Shown here piece after piece: positions 1 to 6,137 of a stretch of DNA of 6,137 bases. Positions within the stretch are counted from its first letter, which is position 1, and every line of letters begins with the position of its first letter. The position numbers and the translations under genes were made by a program. The DNA is taken from NCBI GenBank assembly GCA_041159865.1, contig JBEAXK010000011.1, positions 1-6,137 of the forward strand, read 5' to 3'. This stretch comes from BJGN01 sp041159865 (GTDB lineage: Bacteria > Bacteroidota > Bacteroidia > Chitinophagales > Saprospiraceae). Under the pieces are notes generated by a model. That model saw only the letters and a program-made list of their open reading frames with translations. It made no database searches and was not told where the DNA came from.

Positions 1-2300
1 TTAAAATAAATAATCTGATTTAATACCGTTCGGTTACCGCGTTGGTCCGTAATCTCAAAACTACGTCGAAGTTTATGATGAAATCCCGTTGAATCACATT
101 GCGGATTTTCCAGATAGTCCGTTACCCTATATTGCAAATTACAAGACCTATGCAACGAAAAGCTGTCCCTAAGGGAGGAAGTACCGCTCGAGTCCTTGTC
201 TATCAGCCAGGTGCCTTGTGAACCTAAAGCACCGCAGTTATTTATTTCGCAAGAATCCGTCATATACGGACGACCCATATAATATTTATTCGCTCCAGAA
301 AAAGTAGGCGGAAGATGATATCCACTCGAATTGCCCCACCAGGTCAGTGGATTATTCACCACCTCATCGACATTATCTACCCAGGTTACCACCGTATCTA
401 TCGTCTCCCAGGCAGCCTTTTGTTCTGGGGTGAAAATAGGACCAAGGTCATCCGTCACAACCACTCTGCCCTGGCAGATTAACTCTGTTTTCCCATTACC
501 CAGATTCAAAAACACGCCATATGTCCAGCCACTCGCTGGGCTTATGCCATCAATCACTGCACCGTTAGATGGATTAGCATCATTGACCACTAAATAATAA
601 TCGGGTGCTTCTATGCAATCAGAGGGAAGTACCGCCTCCGTCAAAGCCAGTGTATCCTGACATTTCCCATTTAACGATACCTTCAGATTTTCAACACAAG
701 CGTATCGGCAGCGCGAAAAGTTTAGGGGGTATTCAAAAGTTCCATTACAACCTGAATTGGTCGTTGCAACTACTTTGAAATTTCCTGATCTGCATGTCAA
801 CACAGAATCACCTGTAAATTCAGGAAGAATAACCCCATTGCGACTCCATTGATAGGATGATGCTCCGCCAGGAATAGAGACCTCTAACCTGGCTTTGCCA
901 TTCTCACATACCGTAGTTCCTGAGTTTTGAACCTCCCCGGAGACAGATCCGAAATTAGAAAAGTAACCGAAGGCGGTTCCACCACCAGTATTGGATGTTA
1001 CTCCCAAATGAAAAACACCCAAAGAGTTAGAAATAATAGCACCTTCACCATTCACAATAGGATCGGAAATATTCAAATCTATTGATGCAGCATACCATCC
1101 ACTAGCGCCTACTGCACTAAATGCACTCGAAGGTATAACACTAGAAATAATACCAGAAGATTTTTTAAAGGTAAATGCGCCTATATCAGCTTGTTTTGCT
1201 AAAATACTTAATTTAAAATCCAAAGTATTATTTCTGACAATTCCAACTGACTGGGATCCGGTACAAGTTAATGCAGGTATTACTGCTCCTCCAACCTCAC
1301 ATGTAGTTCCGGCTATTTGATAAACTAAAACTGAATCAGAAGATGTAATAAATTTTGCAGATCCGTTATTATTAATTCTGTGAAACTGTCCTCGATTGAA
1401 TGTTCCTGCAGAAGTTCCATCTACCGTAATTGTAACTCCATTTTTAATAGGATAAATAAATATATAATCTGAAGCACCACTAGTCAATGAACCCGGCATT
1501 AACACATACTCTTTGCCTGCAAGTCTTGTTGGAATCAACTGATCCCCATTTAAATCACCACAGCCACCATTTGGTACAGATATTAAATCATCTGCATGAA
1601 CAACCGCAACGGGCTTATCCGACTGAATAATGGTACCACCCAACTTTTGAGCAGCTGAAATAGTTGGATTTGCAGGAGGAGCTGTATATTCAGAAGTAAT
1701 AATATAAACTTGACCTCTATTTAATAATTTTGTATATGCAACTCCAGCATTGTGGTTCAATATATTAACACTTGGTGTAATAGTAATTGTAGTGTTATCT
1801 TCCGGTGCAATGACATATGCTTCATGCCTAGTTCTGTAGCCAGTTGGGAAATTACCTGCGGTAACTATAAAATCATTGCCTAGTCCATTCGATCCTTTGA
1901 GTGAGAATAAATCAGGATTAACATTTCCAACACCACTATCGAAATAAACTGAAATAATTTCAGTTGACGAAATTAAAACCCCTTTATTAACAATGATATC
2001 ATCTCCTGCTGCCACCAAGGTGCTAAATATGGAATTTAAACTAAAGGAGTATGAACTGTTTGCAGGTATCGTTTGAACAGCAAGTACAGCACCACCTGAT
2101 GCAGGCTGAGTTATTGTTACTGTAGCTGCTTTTCCGAAAGTACCCACTCTGAAAAAAGAATTACTTGCTACATTCCATCCATCTAAAGGACTTGCATCAG
2201 GAACAGCAAACCAAAAAGTTTTATCAATCTGAGCATTTGAGTCAATATGAAAAAATAAACCCAGAATTACAAGAAAGATGTAATTTTTGAACTTTAACAT
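1..2300 (-). CDS. Large secreted surface protein with IgGFc-binding-type, Ig-like and HYR-like modules (3' end beyond window)
   Basis: Reading from ATG at 2300 down to base 1 gives 766 uninterrupted codons and no stop, so the C-terminus is missing. Residues 1-23 form a signal peptide (MLKFKNYIFLVILGLFF, then SNA before Q24), which fixes the start. Residues about 130-370 resemble the IgGFc-binding N-terminal domain: GNDFIV at 141-146, HEAYVIAPEDNTT from 159, and DKPVAVVHADD at 228-238. An Ig-like module follows at about 452-520, with C465, W485 (YQWSRNG) and C503. From C535 the protein turns cysteine-bearing and resembles HYR-like repeats of Bacteroidota surface proteins: CVENLKVSLNGKC at 535-547, a VVVTDDLGP boundary near 617, and RRSFEITDQRGN near the left edge. 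Such proteins are usually exported by the Sec system and anchored or secreted through type IX secretion; the sorting domain would lie outside the window. A role in adhesion is inferred. GC content is higher in the distal part (near 48%) than in the proximal part (near 30%). Confidence 0.85.
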   Translation of the reverse strand, partial: MLKFKNYIFLVILGLFFHIDSNAQIDKTFWFAVPDASPLDGWNVASNSFFRVGTFGKAATVTITQPASGGAVLAVQTIPANSSYSFSLNSIFSTLVAAGDDIIVNKGVLISSTEIISVYFDSGVGNVNPDLFSLKGSNGLGNDFIVTAGNFPTGYRTRHEAYVIAPEDNTTITITPSVNILNHNAGVAYTKLLNRGQVYIITSEYTAPPANPTISAAQKLGGTIIQSDKPVAVVHADDLISVPNGGCGDLNGDQLIPTRLAGKEYVLMPGSLTSGASDYIFIYPIKNGVTITVDGTSAGTFNRGQFHRINNNGSAKFITSSDSVLVYQIAGTTCEVGGAVIPALTCTGSQSVGIVRNNTLDFKLSILAKQADIGAFTFKKSSGIISSVIPSSAFSAVGASGWYAASIDLNISDPIVNGEGAIISNSLGVFHLGVTSNTGGGTAFGYFSNFGSVSGEVQNSGTTVCENGKARLEVSIPGGASSYQWSRNGVILPEFTGDSVLTCRSGNFKVVATTNSGCNGTFEYPLNFSRCRYACVENLKVSLNGKCQDTLALTEAVLPSDCIEAPDYYLVVNDANPSNGAVIDGISPASGWTYGVFLNLGNGKTELICQGRVVVTDDLGPIFTPEQKAAWETIDTVVTWVDNVDEVVNNPLTWWGNSSGYHLPPTFSGANKYYMGRPYMTDSCEINNCGALGSQGTWLIDKDSSGTSSLRDSFSLHRSCNLQYRVTDYLENPQCDSTGFHHKLRRSFEITDQRGNRTVLNQIIYF

Positions 2301-2455
2301 AGGAGACAGATAATTTTAATCTTGATTTTTATGCTAATTTTGCATCATTCCCATATTGTTGGAGGAAAAAATTGAATTATTATTTCCTTCATATTTGATA
2401 CTCCAAAGAAATTCCAAAAAAATTAAAATGCGTAAACGGAAATTTTAATCTGTAA

Positions 2456-2483
2456 AAAAAATAAATTCAATAAGTTATTCAAA
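2456..2483 (-). promoter_or_regulatory. Weak candidate promoter for the surface-protein gene
   Basis: On the minus strand TTTG (2483-2480) is followed after 16 bases by TATTTTTT (2463-2456). This matches 7 of 8 positions of the Bacteroidota -7 box TAnnTTTG, with a -33-like TTTG at slightly short spacing. It would give a leader of roughly 150 bases before the ATG at 2300. In such AT-rich DNA a match of this quality can arise by chance, and no better candidate was found closer to the start. Confidence 0.2.
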
Positions 2484-2499
2484 CTGCCAGATTTCTAAA

Positions 2500-2521
2500 A
2501 TCAGGAAAAAATCAGGAAAAA
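2500..2521. repeat. 11-bp perfect tandem duplication
   Basis: The unit ATCAGGAAAAA occurs twice back to back (2500-2510 and 2511-2521), and A-rich sequence continues after the second copy. It lies in the divergent promoter region, about 180 bp before the permease start and 200 bp before the surface-protein start. The first copy also forms one arm of a weak imperfect hairpin. It could be a duplicated binding site or replication slippage in A-rich DNA; the sequence does not decide between them. Confidence 0.75.
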
Positions 2522-2608
2522 ATAAATTATAGAGATTTCATAATAATACACTGAATATTGATCTATTTCCCTCCCCATTAATTCAAAAAAATTATGCTCC
2601 ATTTTAAT

Positions 2609-2616
2609 TATTTTTG
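2609..2616 (+). promoter_or_regulatory. Candidate Bacteroidota -7 box for the permease operon
   Basis: TATTTTTG is an exact match to the Bacteroidota housekeeping -7 consensus TAnnTTTG and lies 71 bases before the permease ATG, implying a leader of roughly 60-65 bases. No TTTG or TTG lies 17-23 bases upstream, where the -33 element should be, so the call rests on the -7 box and position only. Confidence 0.35.
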
Positions 2617-2686
2617 TAAATTATGTATTTGATATTCTAATTTTCCCAAACTAACTACAAATCTTAATTTAACTGCTGAAAAATCA

Positions 2687-4015
2687 ATGCCAAAAATGAA
2701 CAAACCTATATCCATAAATTCTTTAAGCCGAAGAGATACACATATTTCTATTTTGATTATCGGCATGATGTTCTTTATTTTTGGATTTGTATCCTGGGCC
2801 AATGCTATATTAATTCCTTACTTTAAAATTGCCTGTGAACTGACTAATTTCAGGGCCTACTTAGTCACTTTTGCCTTTTATATCTCTTATTTTATTATGT
2901 CTGTTCCCGCATCCTTTATTCTTTCTTCTATCGGATTCAAAAAAGGGATGATGCTTGGATTTTGGATCATGTCGCTAGGTGCTTTTATCTTTATTCCTGC
3001 GGCAATGATGAGAACTTATGAAATATTCTTACTCGGTTTATTTACCCTTGGAACAGGACTGGCCATTTTACAAACTGCTGCAAATCCATATATTACTTTA
3101 TTGGGCCCCAAAGAACGTGCTGCCCAGCGAATCAGCATCATGGGAATTTGTAATAAAGGCGCAGGTATATTGGCTCCGCTGGTTTTTGCTGCCGTCATTC
3201 TAAAAGCCACCGATAGCGAATTATTTAAAAATCTGGCTTTTATGTCCGGACCTGAAAAACAAGCAGCCCTGGACGAACTCATTTCCCGTGTTATCCTGCC
3301 CTATTTATTTGTTGGTATTATTTTATTTTTACTTGGATTAGGTATTCGATTTTCACCCTTACCTGAAATTGACACAGATGGAGAGGTAAGTACAGATGAT
3401 AATTCACATCATTCAAAAAACAGTATCTTTCAGTTTCCCCATTTAATTTTAGGAACCCTGGCTATTTTTCTACACGTTGGGACCCAAGTCATTGCCATTG
3501 ATACGGTTATTGGATATGCAGGTTCCATGAATATCCAACTTTTAGATGCTAAAATATTTCCATCCTTTACACTGGCAACCACTATTATAGGTTACCTTTT
3601 GGGCATTATAAGTATTCCAAAATGGATCAGTCAGGTAACAGCACTCCGTATATGTACTCTTTTAGGTCTGATATTTACTATGGGCATTTTGTTTGCATCT
3701 GGTCCTGTCAAATTAGCTGGCTTGCAAGCTGACTGGAGTATATGGTTTGTTGTATTATTGGGATTAGCAAATTCCTTGATTTGGGCAGGAATATGGCCAT
3801 TAGCCATAGATGGCTTAGGGAAATTTACCAAATTAGGAGCATCCATCCTCATTATGGGTTTATGTGGAAATGCCATTCTTCCTCTTTTTTATGGGTATTT
3901 TGCGGACCTTTATGATTTGAGAACAGCCTACGTTGTGCTCGTTCCTTGCTATCTTTATTTAATCTTTTATGCCTTTAAAGGACATCAGATTCGTTATTGG
4001 ACAAAAAAAATATAA
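2687..4015 (+). CDS. Sugar MFS transporter of the FucP/GluP/NagP (FHS) family, probable N-acetylglucosamine permease
   Basis: This 442-residue inner-membrane protein has about twelve hydrophobic helices (roughly 20-45, 57-80, 87-107, 111-136, 150-172, 204-221, 250-275, 290-312, 320-338, 350-374, 382-402, 412-431). The family is sugar:cation symporters. Family landmarks are FFIFGFVSWANAILIPYFK at 29-47, LVTFAFYISYF at 59-69, and LQTAANPYITLLG at 128-140. The segment FLHVGTQVIAIDT at 261-273 corresponds to the conserved helix-7 region. A polar loop at 174-202 between helices 5 and 6 and a charged Ser/Asp/His-rich central loop at 226-246 are typical. Length is normal for the family. N-acetylglucosamine is favoured as substrate because nagA lies close by and the protein resembles NagP-type permeases, but glucose, galactose or fucose cannot be excluded from sequence alone. 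No Shine-Dalgarno sequence is visible; ATG at 2696 is an alternative start three codons later. The gene heads an apparent two-gene operon. Confidence 0.9.
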   Translation: MPKMNKPISINSLSRRDTHISILIIGMMFFIFGFVSWANAILIPYFKIACELTNFRAYLVTFAFYISYFIMSVPASFILSSIGFKKGMMLGFWIMSLGAFIFIPAAMMRTYEIFLLGLFTLGTGLAILQTAANPYITLLGPKERAAQRISIMGICNKGAGILAPLVFAAVILKATDSELFKNLAFMSGPEKQAALDELISRVILPYLFVGIILFLLGLGIRFSPLPEIDTDGEVSTDDNSHHSKNSIFQFPHLILGTLAIFLHVGTQVIAIDTVIGYAGSMNIQLLDAKIFPSFTLATTIIGYLLGIISIPKWISQVTALRICTLLGLIFTMGILFASGPVKLAGLQADWSIWFVVLLGLANSLIWAGIWPLAIDGLGKFTKLGASILIMGLCGNAILPLFYGYFADLYDLRTAYVVLVPCYLYLIFYAFKGHQIRYWTKKI

Positions 4016-4016
4016 A

Positions 4017-5012
4017 ATGAATGCTAACCCATTTACCAGAAGGGATTTTATAAAATCAATGGCCTTTTCGGGTATTATTCTGCCATTTATTCCAAAAAAT
4101 ATAAAACCCCAGTCTGAAAAGGGTAAACGAATTGGAATAATTGGCCTTGATACTTCTCACAGTGTCGCCTTTACTAAATCTTTAAATCTGGATACTCAAA
4201 ATACCTCCTTCGATGGTTTCAAAATAGTCGCAGCGTATCCTCATGGAAGCAGAGATATCCTCTCCAGTACAGAGAGGATTCCTGGATATACGGAAGATGT
4301 TAAAAAATTAGGCGTAGAAATTGTGGGGTCCATCCAAGAACTTTTAAAGAAGGTAGATTTCGTCCTTTTAGAGACAAATGATGGTCGCTTACATCTGGAA
4401 CAAGCCATTGAGGTCTTTAAATCGGGCAAAATGACCTTCATTGACAAACCCATTGCCGCCTCTTTAGCTGACACAAAAGCCATTTTTCGGGAAGCAGAAA
4501 GATATCAGGTTCCCATTTTTTCATCTTCTTCCCTTCGTTTTGCTACAGGCATGTCTGCGGTAAAGGAAGGTAAGATTGGGCAGATTCTTGGAGCAGAAAC
4601 GTACAGCCCAATGAAATTTGAAAAAACCCATCCCGATTTATTCTGGTATGGCATACATGGGGTCGAAATGTTATTTACGGTAATGGGAACAGGCTGTGTT
4701 TCAGTACAAAGAACCATTTCGGAGCAGGAGGAATTATGCACAGGAATCTGGAAAGATGGAAGAATTGGAACTTTTCGAGGCCTTAAATCAGGTAAACAAG
4801 ATTATGGTGGGACTGCTTTTGGAAAAACGGGCATTCTGACTTTAGGCCCATATAATGGATATGACCCGCTGTTACTTCAAATTATCCATTTCTTTAAAAC
4901 AGGTATTCCACCTGTTCAAAAAGCTGAAACATTGGAAATCGTTGCTTTTATGGAGGCTGCCGATGTAAGCAAGCAAAAGAAGGGAGCCATGGTAAAAATT
5001 TCTAACCTTTAG
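4017..5012 (+). CDS. Tat-signal Gfo/Idh/MocA-family oxidoreductase-like protein
   Basis: The start chosen is ATG 4017, one base after the permease stop (TAA-A-ATG), giving 331 residues. An upstream in-frame ATG at 3969 would overlap the permease by 47 bases and bury the twin-arginine motif. Residues 7-13 (TRRDFIK) followed by a short hydrophobic run at 15-26 form a Tat-type signal; no clear AxA cleavage site is seen, so it may stay as an anchor. A Rossmann-like domain follows: the nucleotide loop is GIIGLDTSH (40-48), in which Asp45 stands where the second Gly of GxGxxG is expected. FIDKP at 141-145 corresponds to the family EKP motif, with Lys144 the likely functional lysine. GIHGVE at 212-217 supplies His214, a candidate catalytic residue in the C-terminal alpha/beta domain. 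Family members oxidise, reduce or rearrange sugars and derivatives with NAD(P); substrate and reaction here are unknown. The tight coupling to the permease suggests action on the same sugar. Some exported relatives (GH109) are NAD-dependent glycosidases, but this protein is shorter than the GH109 length I recall and lacks their usual glycine-rich loop. Confidence 0.85.
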   Translation: MNANPFTRRDFIKSMAFSGIILPFIPKNIKPQSEKGKRIGIIGLDTSHSVAFTKSLNLDTQNTSFDGFKIVAAYPHGSRDILSSTERIPGYTEDVKKLGVEIVGSIQELLKKVDFVLLETNDGRLHLEQAIEVFKSGKMTFIDKPIAASLADTKAIFREAERYQVPIFSSSSLRFATGMSAVKEGKIGQILGAETYSPMKFEKTHPDLFWYGIHGVEMLFTVMGTGCVSVQRTISEQEELCTGIWKDGRIGTFRGLKSGKQDYGGTAFGKTGILTLGPYNGYDPLLLQIIHFFKTGIPPVQKAETLEIVAFMEAADVSKQKKGAMVKISNL

Positions 5013-5025
5013 TTTTTGTTTGCCT

Positions 5026-6137
5026 TTACTTTTTCTGGAAAATGGATTTACCCATGACAAAGGTTTGTTGAACCTCAATTTTATCATTAAAAATAACGAT
5101 ATCTGCATCTTTTCCAGGAGCTATAGTGCCTTTTTTATCCAAAATATTCAAAATACGGGCAGGTGTTTCAGAAATCATTCTAACGCATTCAATTAAAGGG
5201 ACTTCTGCCATTTCAAGCATTGTTCTGATCAATCGGTCTGCAGTAGCCACACTGCCCGCAAAGGCAGTACGATCGGGTAACTTAGCTACCCCATCTTCAA
5301 CCAGGACAGACATACCATTTTTCAACGAACCCAAAACAGAATTTCCTGCTGGCATATCGGCAGCCCGCATAGCATCGGTTATTAGAGCAATTCTTCCAGG
5401 ACCCTTCAATTTATAAACTAATTTTAATAAAGGTGCAGGTAAATGAACGCCATCAGCGATAATTTCAACGTCCATTTCATCTAATAGATAAGCTGACTCA
5501 ATAACACCAGCATAGCGAAATGCATTTCGACGGGTTACGCCCGACATAGCCGAATAAAAATGAGTTGCCAAAGTGTACCCACCCTGTTGAAATGCTTCCA
5601 ACACTTCTTCATAAATAGCATCGGTATGGGCAATCGCCGCTAAAACACCTTTGGAACTAATATATTTACCAAATTCTACCGCTCCTTTCAATTCAGGTGC
5701 CGCACTCCAGCGTTTGATAAAGGGAAAAGATTCCATTATTTCTTTATATTCCTTTGGATCAGGATCACGTATGTATTTAGGATCCTGTGCTCCTCTTTGA
5801 GATACAGCAAAATAAGGTCCTTCGAGATGCATTCCAACAAAATGTGCTCCCTGTGTATTTTGTAAACAAGCCTGATCATAAGCCTCCAGCGTTTGAATTA
5901 AGTCCTCCTTTTCACAGGTAAGTGTGGTAGGCAGCATAGAAGTAGTTCCATGTTTTGAATGGGTTTGAGCAATATTTAAATATGCCTCCACCGTTCCGTC
6001 CATAAAATCAAATCCGCCACCTCCATGCACATGGATATCTATAAATCCAGGAGAAATATAATGACCCTGGACATCAATCATACGGGAATCTGGAAAGGAG
6101 GTATCTGCTGGTTCAATGGCTAAAATTTTTCCATTTT
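5026..6137 (-). CDS. nagA: N-acetylglucosamine-6-phosphate deacetylase (5' end beyond window)
   Basis: This cytoplasmic amidohydrolase removes acetate from N-acetylglucosamine-6-phosphate to give glucosamine-6-phosphate, feeding amino-sugar catabolism or cell-wall recycling. The frame is open to the right edge. The Met at 6081 is internal, because 18 further residues upstream (beginning NGKILAIEP) match the N-terminal beta-sandwich seen in NagA, so the true start lies outside. Numbering from that Met, visible landmarks are FIDIHVHGGGG with H17 and H19, HLEGP with metal ligand E87, AHTD with H152, THFYSAMSG with H174, ADGVH with H213, and LITDAM with catalytic D236. The spacings agree closely with the E131, H195, H216 and D273 set of E. 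coli NagA. The C-terminus carries the usual GTIAPGKDADIVIF strand. At least 369 residues are present against about 380-400 for the family, so only a short N-terminal piece is missing. It converges on the oxidoreductase-like gene with 13 bp between stop codons. Confidence 0.93.
   Translation of the reverse strand, partial: NGKILAIEPADTSFPDSRMIDVQGHYISPGFIDIHVHGGGGFDFMDGTVEAYLNIAQTHSKHGTTSMLPTTLTCEKEDLIQTLEAYDQACLQNTQGAHFVGMHLEGPYFAVSQRGAQDPKYIRDPDPKEYKEIMESFPFIKRWSAAPELKGAVEFGKYISSKGVLAAIAHTDAIYEEVLEAFQQGGYTLATHFYSAMSGVTRRNAFRYAGVIESAYLLDEMDVEIIADGVHLPAPLLKLVYKLKGPGRIALITDAMRAADMPAGNSVLGSLKNGMSVLVEDGVAKLPDRTAFAGSVATADRLIRTMLEMAEVPLIECVRMISETPARILNILDKKGTIAPGKDADIVIFNDKIEVQQTFVMGKSIFQKK

Larger units (their letters stand above)
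2301..2686. other. AT-rich divergent intergenic region
   Basis: This 386-bp stretch separates the surface-protein gene, which runs left, from the permease gene, which runs right, so it must hold promoters for both. It is very AT-rich and encodes no credible protein; the only short frame reaching into it (minus strand, 2608-2802) mostly runs antisense to the permease start. It contains the 11-bp tandem duplication and the two promoter candidates listed separately. A weak imperfect hairpin is also visible at 2487-2505 (CCAGATTT / AAATCAGG, one mismatch, 3-nt loop). No riboswitch, RNA gene or clear operator palindrome was recognised. Confidence 0.7.

Noticed and set aside
331..597. Plus-strand 88-codon open frame
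   Set aside because: It lies wholly antisense to the surface-protein gene, has no recognisable domain and is low-complexity Ser/Thr/Pro-rich, as expected of a shadow frame.
2335..2343. Exact TAnnTTTG box (TAATTTTGC) on the plus strand
   Set aside because: It points away from the nearby surface-protein gene, would imply a leader of more than 300 bases for the permease, and has no suitable -33 element. Probably a chance match in AT-rich DNA.
2608..2802. Minus-strand 64-codon frame overlapping the permease start
   Set aside because: More than half is antisense to the permease gene; no domain or start context supports it.
4017..5012. Assignment of the Tat-tagged protein as a GH109 alpha-N-acetylgalactosaminidase
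   Set aside because: It shares the Tat signal and the Gfo/Idh fold idea, but at 331 residues it is shorter than the GH109 length I recall and it lacks the usual glycine-rich loop of that family.
4991..5020. Possible rho-independent terminator after the oxidoreductase-like gene (GGTAA...AACC followed by T-rich sequence)
   Set aside because: The stem has several mismatches and very few GC pairs, and it lies inside the last codons. Too weak to call.
5126..5416. Plus-strand 96-codon frame inside nagA
   Set aside because: Antisense shadow of a clearly conserved enzyme with intact catalytic motifs.
6079..6081. ATG at 6081 as the nagA start
   Set aside because: The frame continues upstream to the edge with NagA-like residues (NGKILAIEP), so this Met is internal and the gene is truncated by the window.

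Overview
The window is low-GC, gene-dense DNA of Bacteroidota type. The surface protein has a signal peptide ending in Asn-Ala-Gln, starts lack Shine-Dalgarno sequences and follow A/T-rich leaders, and one exact TAnnTTTG -7 promoter box sits upstream of the transporter gene. The large surface protein combines an IgGFc-binding-type domain, an Ig-like module and cysteine-bearing HYR-like modules. That combination is most familiar from Saprospiria-like lineages (Lewinella, Haliscomenobacter and relatives), but the class-level placement is an inference.

Layout: (i) 1-2300, minus strand: the first 766 codons of a very large secreted surface protein whose C-terminus lies beyond the left edge. It is open throughout, from a clear signal peptide to the window boundary. 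(ii) 2301-2686: an AT-rich divergent promoter region with an 11-bp tandem duplication. (iii) 2687-4015, plus: a 12-helix MFS sugar permease of the FucP/GluP/NagP (FHS) family. (iv) 4017-5012, plus: a Gfo/Idh/MocA-fold oxidoreductase-like protein with a twin-arginine N-terminus, starting one base after the permease stop. (v) 5026-6137, minus: N-acetylglucosamine-6-phosphate deacetylase (NagA), convergent with the preceding pair and cut by the right edge before its start codon.

Functionally, the right two thirds look like part of an amino-sugar uptake and catabolism locus. The permease would import a sugar, plausibly N-acetylglucosamine, and after phosphorylation by a kinase not seen here NagA would deacetylate it in the cytoplasm. 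The Tat-tagged Gfo/Idh/MocA protein is tightly coupled to the permease and is the least understood member. Its dinucleotide-binding loop is non-canonical (GIIGLDTSH), and its apparent export would put it in the periplasm, on the same side as the incoming substrate. The divergent surface protein is probably unrelated adhesion or cell-envelope machinery. No RNA genes, insertion sequences, CRISPR arrays or convincing rho-independent terminators were seen.
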